Below, one piece after another: positions 27,339 through 35,755 of a DNA stretch of 64,000 bases. The stretch is taken from contig NZ_KQ969063.1 of assembly GCF_001578775.1 (NCBI RefSeq), positions 125,089-189,088 on the forward strand. The letters are read 5' to 3'. The translations under genes and the position numbers were made by a program. A model generated the notes under the pieces. The model had not been told where the DNA came from and made no database searches. It saw only the letters and a list, made by a program, of their open reading frames with translations. Every line of letters starts with the position of its first letter. Position 1 is the first letter of the stretch. This DNA comes from Streptococcus cristatus. Its GTDB lineage: Bacteria; Bacillota; Bacilli; Lactobacillales; Streptococcaceae.

Positions 27339-27443
27339 GATAAACCTCCTCTCCTTATTTCAAACTACAATGTGCAAAGCGACCATCAGCGGCTGTTTCG
27401 TTTCCGATTTTTTCCTTTCTAGCCTGCCTCTGGATTCACCTTT

Positions 27444-27472
27444 ATTATACCAAATTTAAGATAGGAAAACAA
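27444..27472 (-). promoter_or_regulatory. promoter of the 46-residue membrane peptide gene
   Basis: Minus strand TTGTTT (27467-27472), 17-base spacer, perfect TATAAT (27444-27449). The start codon lies about 105 bases downstream, giving an untranslated leader of about 100 bases. Confidence 0.75.
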
Positions 27473-27634
27473 TAAAAATCCCTTTATAAAAGCACTTTTT
27501 CCTGACAATTTTGTAAAGCTTGATGCTACTTCCGTTGCTCATTTCTCCACCTACCCTTTAACCAAAAAAGTTAGGAACACTTTCCTAACTTTCTTCTCTT
27601 TTATCATGAACACTCGAGACCAGAAAAATCACTT

Positions 27635-28030
27635 TTAAAAAGGGAGTTCCTCCTCTTCCAGCACCAAATCTGCTAGGTCTGCTCCAGTATTATTTTCACG
27701 GAGTGCTCTCTGAGCTCGGCTTTCTAAAAGCTGAAAACCACTGCAAAGAACTTCTGTCACATAATGAGTGGTTCCATCCTTTTCATAGCGGCGACTCCGC
27801 AATTCTCCATCCAGAGAAATCAAACTCCCCTTGCTAGAGTAACTTGCCAAGGTCTCAGCCAAACGCCCCCAGACAACAAGGTTGATAAAATCCGCTTCAC
27901 GCTCTCCATTTTGGCTCTTATACCGGCGATTCACCGCCACTGTCGCACGCGCGACTGACTTGTCATTCGCTGTCTTGTGTAACTCTGGTGTAGCCGTCAA
28001 CCGGCCAATGATGATGACTTTATTATACAT
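27635..28030 (-). CDS. ssbB: single-stranded DNA-binding protein, competence-type SsbB
   Basis: A 131-residue protein with a full OB fold (MYNKVIIIGRLTATPEL, then NLVVWGRLAETL). It has only a short tail ending in EEEELPF, the acidic tip that contacts partner proteins. The lack of a long linker separates it from housekeeping SsbA and matches streptococcal SsbB, which coats incoming DNA during transformation. The ATG follows AGGAGG. A combox-like CGCGAATA lies 20 bases upstream, consistent with control by the competence sigma factor. Confidence 0.9.
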   Translation of the reverse strand: MYNKVIIIGRLTATPELHKTANDKSVARATVAVNRRYKSQNGEREADFINLVVWGRLAETLASYSSKGSLISLDGELRSRRYEKDGTTHYVTEVLCSGFQLLESRAQRALRENNTGADLADLVLEEEELPF

Positions 28031-28050
28031 ATTCTTTCCTCCTATCTATT

Positions 28051-28058
28051 TATTCGCG
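28051..28058 (-). promoter_or_regulatory. combox-like (SigX/ComX) promoter element for ssbB
   Basis: Minus strand CGCGAATA matches the cin-box TACGAATA at six of eight positions, is preceded by a T-rich tract, and sits 20 bases before the ssbB ATG. Confidence 0.55.
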
Positions 28059-28066
28059 AGAAAAGA

Positions 28067-28092
28067 CAAAAAAATCGTGAAAATCACGATTT
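28067..28092 (-). terminator. terminator after the YtpR-like gene
   Basis: Minus strand AAATCGTGA, TTT loop, TCACGATTT, then further T. It separates the YtpR-like gene from the ssbB promoter. Confidence 0.85.
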
Positions 28093-28110
28093 CCTTTTCT
28101 ATAGTAAGTC

Positions 28111-28737
28111 TTAAGACTGCCAGTGTTTAGCTGGGTCAAAGGCCGTTCCGACCGTTTCACTATCGGCCAATTCAATGATACCACGTTTTTGTGGTGCATT
28201 TGGCAACTGAAGCTCCCGTGGGCTGCACATCATACCAAAACTCTTTTCGCCACGGAGTTCTCCTGGGAAGATGAGATTGCCCTTCGGCATCATAGCACCA
28301 GGCAAAGCTACAATCGTCTTGAGACCGACACGAGCATTCGGAGCGCCAGCCACGATTTGAACCGTCCGATCAGCTGCCACCTGCACTTGACAAATATTGA
28401 GGTGGTCACTGTCAGGGTGGGCTACCATCTCAAGGATTTCCCCCACAACAAACTTAGGATCACGGTCGTTAACCAGCTCCGCTTGGAAGCCTTCTTTGGT
28501 CAATTCTTGATTGAGAGTCGCAACCTGCTCATCCGTCAGCTGAACTTGTCCGCGCTCTGCAATTTCAAAAAGGTCTGACAGTTCAAAAATGTTCCAAGCC
28601 ACTGTCTGTCCATTATCTTCGCGGTAAACACGCGCAACATTTCCTTTGCGCTCAGCAGCCAACTTAGCTCCCTGATCATCGGCAGCGATGACCATGAGAA
28701 CATCTCCGACATGCTCTTTGTTGTATGTAAAAATCAT
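28111..28737 (-). CDS. ytpR: YtpR-like tRNA-binding domain protein
   Basis: A 208-residue protein with an N-terminal DUF4479-type region and a C-terminal EMAP/Trbp111-like tRNA-binding OB fold (about residues 95-200). The latter shows VGEILEMVAHPDSDHLNICQ, IVAGAPNAR and KSFGMMCSPREL, the signature also found at the front of phenylalanyl-tRNA synthetase beta. Its physiological role is not established. The ATG at 28737 follows GGAGGAAGAA; a TTG four codons upstream is less likely. It follows the thioredoxin gene by 30 bases in a short operon. Confidence 0.88.
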   Translation of the reverse strand: MIFTYNKEHVGDVLMVIAADDQGAKLAAERKGNVARVYREDNGQTVAWNIFELSDLFEIAERGQVQLTDEQVATLNQELTKEGFQAELVNDRDPKFVVGEILEMVAHPDSDHLNICQVQVAADRTVQIVAGAPNARVGLKTIVALPGAMMPKGNLIFPGELRGEKSFGMMCSPRELQLPNAPQKRGIIELADSETVGTAFDPAKHWQS

Positions 28738-28767
28738 TTCTTCCTCCAAAAATACTTTTAAAACTTC

Positions 28768-29082
28768 TTACAAATTTGCTAAAAAATCATTGATTTGACT
28801 CTTGGTCTTGCGGTCGCGATTGACATAGCGACCAATCTCTCGACCATCTTCCACGACAACCAGACTAGGAATTCCGTAAACGTCCCATTTTTGGGCCACA
28901 GCCATATACTGATCCCGATCCACCTCGACAAAGGTAAAGTCAGGATTCTCCGCTTCTATCTCTGGCAGAAAAGGCTTGATGAAGCGACAGTCTCCGCACC
29001 AATCTGCTGTGAAAAAGAAGACAGTCTTCCCCTTATGCTCTACATAAGAAGCCAGTTCCTCCATGCTTTGTGGCTGAATCAT
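28768..29082 (-). CDS. thioredoxin-family protein
   Basis: A 104-residue cytoplasmic thioredoxin fold. The active site is W-C-G-D-C at residues 28-32, differing from the usual CGPC, and the cis-proline is in YGIPSLVVV. It probably reduces or isomerises disulphides or serves a specific partner. The ATG at 29082 overlaps the previous stop (TGATG), indicating coupling to the DUF4651 gene; a GTG one codon upstream is possible. Confidence 0.9.
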   Translation of the reverse strand: MIQPQSMEELASYVEHKGKTVFFFTADWCGDCRFIKPFLPEIEAENPDFTFVEVDRDQYMAVAQKWDVYGIPSLVVVEDGREIGRYVNRDRKTKSQINDFLANL

Positions 29083-29366
29083 CACTCTTCCTCGTAGGTT
29101 AACTGACCATTCTCATAGACGAAGGTGAAATGGCGGTCGTCTTCTAGGACAACCCCTCCAACTGTACGGCTGTCGGTTGATTCATAAAGTTCTACATAGA
29201 CCGTTGCAATCGGTCCTCGGCTGGCAAAAAATTCCCGCACGACCTGAACAATTTCTTCTCTATTACGCAGTCTTTTCTGCTCCTGCACAAGCTTGGCAGC
29301 TCCAAAGGCCACGGCTCCTGCTCCCAAAAGAGCGGTTGTCGTTAAAATGATTTTTTTAGCTTTCAT
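29082..29366 (-). CDS. small membrane-anchored DUF4651 protein
   Basis: A 94-residue protein with an N-terminal hydrophobic helix (about residues 4-24, KKIILTTTALLGAGAVAFG). A soluble alpha/beta domain follows, containing EIVQVVREFFA and VYVELYES. The size and sequence type fit DUF4651, whose function is unknown. The ATG has no ribosome site and lies seven bases downstream of a good -10 box, so the message may be leaderless. A TTG 12 codons upstream has no ribosome site either. It is divergent from pepA. Confidence 0.75.
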   Translation of the reverse strand: MKAKKIILTTTALLGAGAVAFGAAKLVQEQKRLRNREEIVQVVREFFASRGPIATVYVELYESTDSRTVGGVVLEDDRHFTFVYENGQLTYEEE

Positions 29367-29373
29367 GTAGAAT

Positions 29374-29402
29374 ATTTTAACACAAAAGCGCAGAGGCGAC
29401 AA
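29374..29402 (-). promoter_or_regulatory. promoter giving a probable leaderless DUF4651 mRNA
   Basis: Minus strand TTGTCG (29397-29402), 17-base spacer, TAAAAT (29374-29379), then seven bases to the ATG. Confidence 0.6.
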
Positions 29403-29492
29403 ACAATATTACAGATTTCTCAGCTTCTTTTAGTTCATCCTGTTATTCCCCCTAAAAAAGTGATAAAATAGAATCAGAAAGAAGGTAAACTT

Positions 29493-30557
29493 ATGTCTGA
29501 TTTATTTTCAAAAATCAAGGAAGTGACTGAGCTCTCAGCAATCTCCGGTCACGAGGCACCTGTCCGCAGCTATCTACGAGAAAAAATCACTCCTCACGTC
29601 GATGAAGTCGTTACCGACGGCCTAGGCGGCATCTTCGGGGTTCGGCATTCCCAAGCTGAAAATGCTCCCCGCGTTCTGGTTGCGGCTCACATGGACGAGG
29701 TTGGCTTCATGGTCAGCGAGATCAAGCCCGACGGGACTTTCCGTGTAGTAGAAATCGGTGGCTGGAATCCGCTAGTCGTGAGCAGTCAACGCTTCAAACT
29801 CTTCACCCGCGAAGGACGAGAAATCCCTGTCATCTCAGGCTCTGTCCCTCCTCATCTGACACGTGGCTCTGGCGGACCAGTTATGCCACAGATTGCGGAC
29901 ATTGTCTTTGACGGCGGCTTTGCGGACAAGGCAGAAGCTGAAAGCTACGGCATCCGTCCAGGAGACACGATCGTTCCAGACAGTTCTGCCATTCTCACAG
30001 CTAACGGTAAAAATGTCATCTCTAAAGCCTGGGACAACCGCTACGGCGTCCTTATGGTCAGCGAATTGGCTCAAGCCTTATCTGGTCAAAATCTAGGCAA
30101 CCAACTCTATGTCGGCGCCAATGTTCAAGAAGAAGTTGGCCTGCGTGGTGCCCATGCTTCAACGACAAAATTTGCTCCTGAGGTCTTTCTGGCTGTGGAC
30201 TGCTCCCCAGCTGGTGACATCTACGGCGGCCAAGGTGCCATCGGCGACGGAACCTTGATTCGCTTCTTCGACCCTGGTCATCTCATGCTGCCAGCTATGA
30301 AAGACTTCCTCTTGACAACTGCTGAAGAAGCTGGCATCAAGTATCAATACTACTGCGGCAAGGGCGGAACGGATGCTGGTGCTGCCCATCTCCAAAGCGG
30401 TGGCGTACCATCTACCACCATTGGTGTCTGCGCCCGCTACATTCATTCCCACCAAACTCTCTATGCCATGGACGATTTCCTGCAGGCCCAAGCCTTCCTG
30501 CAAGCGCTGGTCAAAAAGCTGGATCGCTCAACCGTGGACACGATTACCAACTACTGA
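29493..30557 (+). CDS. pepA: glutamyl aminopeptidase, M42 family
   Basis: A 354-residue cytoplasmic metallo-aminopeptidase that removes N-terminal Glu/Asp from peptides. The metal and catalytic residues are visible: AAHMDEVGFM (His and Asp), SKAWDNRYG (bridging Asp), QEEVGLRGA (catalytic Glu pair), AVDCSPAGDI (Asp) and RYIHSHQ (His). The length is typical of PepA in lactic acid bacteria. The ATG is preceded by GAAGGTAAA. It ends at a strong terminator, so it is probably transcribed alone. Confidence 0.95.
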   Translation: MSDLFSKIKEVTELSAISGHEAPVRSYLREKITPHVDEVVTDGLGGIFGVRHSQAENAPRVLVAAHMDEVGFMVSEIKPDGTFRVVEIGGWNPLVVSSQRFKLFTREGREIPVISGSVPPHLTRGSGGPVMPQIADIVFDGGFADKAEAESYGIRPGDTIVPDSSAILTANGKNVISKAWDNRYGVLMVSELAQALSGQNLGNQLYVGANVQEEVGLRGAHASTTKFAPEVFLAVDCSPAGDIYGGQGAIGDGTLIRFFDPGHLMLPAMKDFLLTTAEEAGIKYQYYCGKGGTDAGAAHLQSGGVPSTTIGVCARYIHSHQTLYAMDDFLQAQAFLQALVKKLDRSTVDTITNY

Positions 30558-30565
30558 TTTCGAGA

Positions 30566-30602
30566 AGCAGCCCGTCCTTCATTCGGGCTGCTATCTATTT
30601 TA
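30566..30602 (+). terminator. terminator after pepA
   Basis: AGCAGCCCG and CGGGCTGCT form a GC-rich stem, followed by a T-rich tail. Confidence 0.9.
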
Positions 30603-30644
30603 TATAATATACTCTCTTTTAATTTTCCAATTTGAAGAAAATTT

Positions 30645-30653
30645 TGTTATAAT
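30645..30653 (+). promoter_or_regulatory. extended -10 promoter of the DUF1846 gene
   Basis: TGTTATAAT is an extended -10 about 24 bases before the ATG at 30677. Confidence 0.6.
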
Positions 30654-30676
30654 GCTTAGCAGAGGTGAAACTATAC

Positions 30677-32161
30677 ATGAAAAAAATTGCTTTTGATTCA
30701 GAAAAATACTTAAACCTGCAGCGCGACCATATCTTGGAGCGCATTAATCAATTTGAGGGCAAATTGTACATGGAATTCGGCGGAAAAATGCTGGAAGACT
30801 TCCATGCTGCCCGCGTCCTACCAGGTTATGAACCGGACAATAAAATTAGACTGCTCAAAGAGCTCAAGGACCAAGTAGAGATTGTCATTGCTATCAATGC
30901 CAATAACATCGAACACTCTAAAGCACGTGGGGACTTGGGCATTTCCTATGACCAAGAAGTGCTGCGCCTAATCGATACCTTTAATGAGCTGGATATTTAT
31001 GTAGGCTCAGTGGTCATTACTCAGTATTCCGGCCAGCCAGCAGCTGATCTCTTCCGCGCTCAGCTAGAAAAGAACGGAATTGACTCCTACATCCACTATC
31101 CAATCAAGGGCTACCCGACCGACATGGATCATATTATCTCACCTGAGGGAATGGGGAAAAACGACTACATCAAGACCAGTCGTAATCTAGTCGTAGTGAC
31201 TGCGCCTGGTCCTGGTTCTGGTAAATTAGCTACTTGCTTGTCCAATATGTACCACGACCAAATCAATGGCATCAAGTCAGGCTACGCCAAGTTTGAGACC
31301 TTCCCAGTTTGGAATCTGCCCCTGCACCATCCGGTCAATCTAGCTTATGAGGCAGCAACAGCGGACTTGGACGATGTCAACATGATTGACCCTTTCCACC
31401 TGCAAACCTACGGCGAAACCACTGTCAACTACAACCGTGATATCGAAATTTTCCCAGTCCTCAAGCGTATGCTGGAGCGCATCCTAGGTAAATCACCTTA
31501 TGCTTCTCCAACAGACATGGGCGTCAACATGGTCGGATTTGCCATTGTAGATAATGATGCGGCTATCGAGGCTTCTCAACAGGAAATCATCCGTCGCTAC
31601 TACCAGACGATTCTAGACTTCAAGGCAGAGCGCGTTTCAGAATCTGCTATCAAGAAAATCGAACTCTTGATGAACGACTTGGGCATCACACCGCTGGATC
31701 GTAAAGTAACCGTTGCTGCGCGTGCCAAGGCTGAAAGCACTGGTGAGCCAGCTCTAGCTCTGGAATTGCCAAATGGCGAAATCGTAACCGGTAAAACCTC
31801 TGAACTCTTTGGCCCTACGGCTGCTGTATTGATTAATGCCATTAAGAAATTAGCCAACATTGCCAAAGAGACCAAGCTGATCGAGCCTGAGTATGTCAAA
31901 CCAATCCAAGGTCTGAAAATCAATCATTTGGGCAGCCGTAATCCGCGCCTTCATTCAAATGAAATCTTGATGGCTCTGGCAATCACAGCCATGGAAAATC
32001 AAGACGCTGCACAAGCCATGCAAGAGCTTGGAAATCTCAAGGGCAGCGAAGCTCATTCAACCGTAATGCTGACAGATGAAGACAAAAATGTCCTGCGCAA
32101 ACTCGGCATCCATGTAACCATGGATCCTGTTCATCAGTATGATCGACTTTATAGAAAATAA
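30677..32161 (+). CDS. DUF1846 (UPF0371) family protein
   Basis: A 494-residue cytoplasmic protein conserved in Firmicutes. Characteristic runs include [18 protein letters not shown] at the start, [38 protein letters not shown] (a glycine-rich loop) and [12 protein letters not shown]. The biochemical activity is not firmly established; the glycine-rich loop suggests nucleotide or phosphate binding. The ATG at 30677 follows AGAGGTG; a GTG four codons upstream falls inside that site. Terminator-flanked single gene. Confidence 0.9.
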   Translation: MKKIAFDSEKYLNLQRDHILERINQFEGKLYMEFGGKMLEDFHAARVLPGYEPDNKIRLLKELKDQVEIVIAINANNIEHSKARGDLGISYDQEVLRLIDTFNELDIYVGSVVITQYSGQPAADLFRAQLEKNGIDSYIHYPIKGYPTDMDHIISPEGMGKNDYIKTSRNLVVVTAPGPGSGKLATCLSNMYHDQINGIKSGYAKFETFPVWNLPLHHPVNLAYEAATADLDDVNMIDPFHLQTYGETTVNYNRDIEIFPVLKRMLERILGKSPYASPTDMGVNMVGFAIVDNDAAIEASQQEIIRRYYQTILDFKAERVSESAIKKIELLMNDLGITPLDRKVTVAARAKAESTGEPALALELPNGEIVTGKTSELFGPTAAVLINAIKKLANIAKETKLIEPEYVKPIQGLKINHLGSRNPRLHSNEILMALAITAMENQDAAQAMQELGNLKGSEAHSTVMLTDEDKNVLRKLGIHVTMDPVHQYDRLYRK

Positions 32162-32189
32162 AAACAAGCTCTGTTAAAAGCTTGTTTAG

Positions 32190-32214
32190 AAAGCTGGTCC
32201 TGCCAGCTTTTTTT
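32190..32214. terminator. terminator between the DUF1846 gene and a convergent membrane-protein gene
   Basis: AAAGCTGG, short loop, CCAGCTTT, then T-run. A second hairpin (AACAAGCT/AGCTTGTT) precedes it at 32163-32187. Confidence 0.88.
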
Positions 32215-32215
32215 C

Positions 32216-32650
32216 TTAATAACGCTTAGACAGGAGAAAACGCAAGAGATAGTAAAGGCCCAAAACCAGGATAATGGTCAAGGTCAGAAACTGATTGAGA
32301 TTTAAAATGATAGGAAAAATCATAGACAGAAGGCTCAGTCCTGCTGCCAGCAGCAAAAGGATATCAAACAGCAGAGTGCGAGTCTTTTCGTCAATCATCC
32401 GATTGCGTTCATCCGTTACCTGAATGTAGAGCCTATTAAAAGCTTCCTCCCGTTTCAAGGCAAGGTTATAACGCAGAACCATCAAAGAAATCCCCAGAAG
32501 CAGACCAACCATAATGCCTTCCTGTAAATCATCCAGAGAATGAATGTAGCTCCATCCCAGCCCCAGCCAGAGGACTAGGATTAGGATGCGGCCTATGATA
32601 ACTTTCCTTTGAAGTTTTTTCCGAAATTCTTGTTTAGTTAATGCTTCCAT
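32216..32650 (-). CDS. four-helix membrane protein (DUF2178-like), unknown function
   Basis: A 144-residue protein with two hydrophobic hairpins (helices near 18-36, 43-60, 90-110 and 118-138). A cytoplasmic loop contains VTDERNRMIDEKT. A D-E-R-N loop between two helix pairs is common in DUF2178-type proteins that travel with small HTH regulators. It is third in an operon after the HTH gene and a 54-residue membrane peptide, with a 9-base gap. Function unknown; envelope stress or membrane sensing is a guess. Confidence 0.72.
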   Translation of the reverse strand: MEALTKQEFRKKLQRKVIIGRILILVLWLGLGWSYIHSLDDLQEGIMVGLLLGISLMVLRYNLALKREEAFNRLYIQVTDERNRMIDEKTRTLLFDILLLLAAGLSLLSMIFPIILNLNQFLTLTIILVLGLYYLLRFLLSKRY

Positions 32651-32659
32651 ATCAGCCTC

Positions 32660-32824
32660 CTATTTTTCATACGCTTGAAAAGTTTTCAAGATCAGCACAA
32701 TCAATATAATCCCCACAAAAGGCAAGATTTCCTTAGGGATAAAATTGGCTTGCAAATGGAGGTAAGACAAGCCAACCACCACCAAAATAGCCAATATCCA
32801 TTTACATAAATAAGTCCATTTCAT
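32660..32824 (-). CDS. 54-residue two-helix membrane peptide
   Basis: A 54-residue protein starting MKWTYLCKW with two hydrophobic helices (about 8-22 and 33-47) separated by a short loop with NFIPKE. The start overlaps the HTH gene stop as ATGA, so the two are coupled. I recognise no family. The operon layout (small HTH regulator, small membrane proteins) recurs widely in Firmicutes. Confidence 0.75.
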   Translation of the reverse strand: MKWTYLCKWILAILVVVGLSYLHLQANFIPKEILPFVGIILIVLILKTFQAYEK

Positions 32825-33024
32825 GATTCATCCTCCTCAAAGAGAAACACTTCTTCAATCCTTAAATTGAAAAAGGATGCAATTTTATGAGCCAAAAGCA
32901 GTGAGGCATTGTAGCGGCCTTTTTCCAAAGAAATAATCGTTTGTCTCGTGACCTCTAGCTTCTCAGCCAGCTCCTCCTGGCTGAGCTTTTTTCTTTTTCG
33001 TAATTCTTGAATTCGATTTTCCAA
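32821..33024 (-). CDS. small XRE-family HTH regulator
   Basis: A 67-residue protein that is almost entirely one helix-turn-helix: LSQEELAEKLEVTRQTIISLEKG is the core, followed by PSLLL-like packing helices and an acidic tail. It starts at a TTG, supported by AAAGGAGG five bases upstream; no better ATG exists. It probably controls its own operon with the two downstream membrane proteins. Confidence 0.88.
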   Translation of the reverse strand: MENRIQELRKRKKLSQEELAEKLEVTRQTIISLEKGRYNASLLLAHKIASFFNLRIEEVFLFEEDES

Positions 33025-33071
33025 GGCTGCCTCCTTTTTATGATGTAAAATAAGCTTTACTTTTTAAACAT

Positions 33072-33100
33072 AGTATGGTCTCCTTTACATATTTTGTCAA
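33072..33100 (-). promoter_or_regulatory. promoter of the HTH/membrane-protein operon
   Basis: Minus strand TTGACA (33095-33100), 17-base spacer, CATACT (33072-33077). An imperfect palindrome GTAAAGCTTATTTTAC follows downstream and could be an operator. Confidence 0.75.
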
Positions 33101-33117
33101 GAAGAAAGCGAAAAAAG

Positions 33118-33290
33118 GGCTGGGACAAAAGTCCTAGCCTCTCAATTGTCTTTGGATCGTCGAGCAAGACGCAGTGGTTGAGTGGGCTCTATTACGCTGA
33201 TTTCATCAGCTTTTACAGCCCTACTCAACTGTGCGGAGGTGGGACGACGAAATCGAATTCTAACGAATTACCGATTTCTGTCCCACTCTC
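33118..33290. repeat. 173-bp intergenic repeat, copy 2
   Basis: Near-identical to 587-759 in the same orientation. It lies between the histidine kinase gene (upstream on the minus strand) and the HTH promoter, so on the minus strand it could terminate the kinase operon. The right end TGTCCCACTCTC and the left GGCTGGGACA keep the inverted ends. Confidence 0.85.
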
Positions 33291-33317
33291 TTTTATCATC
33301 TTTATTGACTTCCTTTG

Positions 33318-34355
33318 TTATTTGCCTTTTAAAGCTACAGTCAACTCGACACAGGCTTCTCCTTGGTCTGGATTGAGCAGGGTCAGACGACCACCGTGCA
33401 AGAGAGCTACCTGCTTAGAAAAGGCTAAGCCGATTCCATGATGAGGATTTTCAGAATTGCGGCTTTGGTCACTCTGATAAAAGAGCTGTTCCGCTCCCAG
33501 CAGCATCTCCTCTGAAAATGCAGGGCCGTTGTTCCAGATAGAAAAAACCAACTGGTCCTGCTGCACTGATACCGCCAGCTTCACTTCCTTTTGGTTCTGG
33601 TCAGCATGTTCAAGCGCATTCAGTAAAATATTGAGCAAAGCTCGCTTGAGATAGTCCAAATGAATCGACAAAATCAGACTAAGATCGCAATCTTCTTGGA
33701 GAGAAAAACGATAGCTTTCCTGTTTGCTGAACAGTGCCCAATCGTCCTGTAGATCAGCCAAAAAGTCCCCTAAGGAAAGCTGACTGAACTGATTAGCATC
33801 AATCTGAAAAGTCTTAGCGTAATCAATCAAAGAGCCACAATACTCTTCCATCTTGTGACTGGCCTGCAAAATCTCAGCAGCATAATCTGCCTGTGGCTGG
33901 TCCAACTGCGCCAATTCCAAGAGCTCAGCATTCCCCTTAATCACAGTTAGGGGCGTCTTCAAATCGTGCGATGTCGCTGATAGCTGTAAAATCAACTCCT
34001 GATTATGCTGCTGCTCTCTTTCTAGAAGACGAGCATTTTCTTGGTGGCTGCTCCGTAAATCCCTATAGACTTCGAGCATTTCCTCAATCCGAAAAAGCTG
34101 GCTTTGATTTTCTTCTAAAAGCTTCTCGCTCGTTAGCATTTTTATTTCCCTGTCGATTTTTCGGAGCAATTTCAAAATATGATAAAAAGTAATCAGCAGC
34201 AAGCTCCCTGCCCAAAAGAACAAGGTGAAAAAGACGTAATCACTTCCTTGCGTAAATTCATAGCCTATAAGCACAAAAATCAAAACATGGAAAAAGACGA
34301 TTTTTAAACTAGTTGTCCAGACTAGGCTTTTGAAATTTCGGGTTCTAATTGCCAT
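33318..34355 (-). CDS. sensor histidine kinase of the ABC-transporter operon
   Basis: A 345-residue kinase. Two membrane helices (about 14-32 and 41-60) are joined by under ten residues, so no extracellular sensor domain exists; this is typical of kinases that sense through a partner transporter. A coiled dimerisation region follows. The H-box is SATSHDLKTP with phospho-acceptor His130. The HATPase domain has the N-box (LLNILLNALEHA) and G-box (HHGIGLAFSKQ). It overlaps the response regulator end by 34 bases. Confidence 0.9.
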   Translation of the reverse strand: MAIRTRNFKSLVWTTSLKIVFFHVLIFVLIGYEFTQGSDYVFFTLFFWAGSLLLITFYHILKLLRKIDREIKMLTSEKLLEENQSQLFRIEEMLEVYRDLRSSHQENARLLEREQQHNQELILQLSATSHDLKTPLTVIKGNAELLELAQLDQPQADYAAEILQASHKMEEYCGSLIDYAKTFQIDANQFSQLSLGDFLADLQDDWALFSKQESYRFSLQEDCDLSLILSIHLDYLKRALLNILLNALEHADQNQKEVKLAVSVQQDQLVFSIWNNGPAFSEEMLLGAEQLFYQSDQSRNSENPHHGIGLAFSKQVALLHGGRLTLLNPDQGEACVELTVALKGK

Positions 34356-35020
34356 CTATAGCCTACTCCTCTCACTGTTGTGATTGCTTGCAGCCCTTCT
34401 TGTTTGCATTTTTGGCGAATCTGATATACGTATTCTGAGATGGAGCGAAGCTGTGTTTCTGAGCTTTCTGGATAAAGCAAGGTATGCAGGCGTTCAGCTG
34501 AGAAGGTCTGCTTGGGATTGCTAGCTAGTAAATGCAGCAACTTAAACTCTCGCTCTGAAAATTTCAAGACTTTACCAAAACAGGCAACTTCATAGCGCTC
34601 TGGATAAAATTGACAAGAAGCAATTTCAGAATATCGCTCCTCCCGTCTTTCCTCCCGCCGAAGATGAGCTCTGACACGCGCCAGCAATTCTTTGGTCCCA
34701 AAAGGCTTGACAATATAGTCATCTGCTCCGCGAAAGAGTCCTTCCACTTTGTCCGCCTCCAACTCCTTGGCCGTCAGAAAGATGATTGGACACGAAAGAT
34801 GAGGACGAATGTAGGAACACAGCTCAAAACCATTAACAGGCTCCATCATCACATCCAGCAGAATCAAGTCATATCCGACAAAATGCGTCAGTTCTAGCTC
34901 TTCCATCCGATCAAGCGTCGTCACATCATAAGCATCAAGCTCTAGGACGTTTTTCACCAGCTTCAAAATGCTCCGGTCGTCATCAACCACCAAAATACGA
35001 TACTGTCTCATAATTTCCAT
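34322..35020 (-). CDS. OmpR-family response regulator
   Basis: A 232-residue regulator. The receiver domain has the acidic pair VVDDD, phospho-acceptor Asp56 in LILLDVMM, and Lys in IVKPFG. The winged-helix output domain occupies the C-terminal 95 residues (FSEREFKLLHLLASNP, TVRGVGYRW). Starts at 35020 or at a second ATG nine bases later; a TATAAT overlaps the first ATG and could be chance or an internal promoter. A paired direct repeat upstream of the ABC ATPase gene is a likely binding site. Confidence 0.92.
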   Translation of the reverse strand: MEIMRQYRILVVDDDRSILKLVKNVLELDAYDVTTLDRMEELELTHFVGYDLILLDVMMEPVNGFELCSYIRPHLSCPIIFLTAKELEADKVEGLFRGADDYIVKPFGTKELLARVRAHLRREERREERYSEIASCQFYPERYEVACFGKVLKFSEREFKLLHLLASNPKQTFSAERLHTLLYPESSETQLRSISEYVYQIRQKCKQEGLQAITTVRGVGYRWQLEPEISKA

Positions 35021-35032
35021 TATAGCATACCT

Positions 35033-35755
35033 CTAGCGAACATCTCGTTTCAAGCTTAAGAATATAGCAGAGCTCCAAACCAAAGCTAGCCAGAACAGCT
35101 GTATTCCCAGCCCTGATAGATCTATTGAATGCTGAAGCCCTTCATAGTCAAAAAGATTGAGGGTAGCCAGATCGGGCAGGTATTTTGCTTCCTTGATGAA
35201 CGTTGCCAATAAACGGCTAAGACCAATCAAGAGAGGAAAGAGCACCGACACCGGCACGACCCAAGATTGAAATAACAAAGCGAGTCCAGCAGCTAAAAAA
35301 GCCAGAAAAAGATTGCTGAGAAGACCAAATGAGCTGTAATAGAGGAATTTCCCCAGCAAGGGCCAGCTAAAATCTAGGTCAAACCGAGCCAGCATAACAA
35401 AGAAACAACTGCCTATCACGACACTGTAGAGAGCCAAGAGCAGCAAGAAAAGAAAAAGAATTTTCCCAGCCAACCAAGCCTTTCTATTTGATACGGTTAG
35501 AAAATTCGTTCGCATCCCAGACTTGACAAACTCCTGGGCAAAATAGAGGGAAGTAAAGATGACGATGACAGGCTGTGCCAGATAGAGGGCATGCAAAGCC
35601 TCGCTCAGAGCCTTTGTCTGGCCAACTGCTGTTTGACTGTAGTCAAGATTCATCAGAAAAAATGGAACGACTCCCAGAGCCACCAAGGCTGCACCAAGAG
35701 CGAGATAGTAAGAACGGAACTTAATCCATTCACTTCTAAGCAGAGCTTTGATCAT
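35033..35755 (-). CDS. ABC-2 permease subunit 2 (LanG/MutG-like)
   Basis: A 240-residue membrane protein with six hydrophobic segments. Its N-terminus (LLRSEWIKFRSYYLALG) is typical of LanE/LanG immunity permeases. The ATG at 35755 overlaps the previous stop as TGATG; a longer open frame upstream lies inside the previous gene and is not used. It pairs with the other permease and the ATPase to form an exporter of antimicrobial peptides from the membrane. Confidence 0.85.
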   Translation of the reverse strand: MIKALLRSEWIKFRSYYLALGAALVALGVVPFFLMNLDYSQTAVGQTKALSEALHALYLAQPVIVIFTSLYFAQEFVKSGMRTNFLTVSNRKAWLAGKILFLFLLLLALYSVVIGSCFFVMLARFDLDFSWPLLGKFLYYSSFGLLSNLFLAFLAAGLALLFQSWVVPVSVLFPLLIGLSRLLATFIKEAKYLPDLATLNLFDYEGLQHSIDLSGLGIQLFWLALVWSSAIFLSLKRDVR

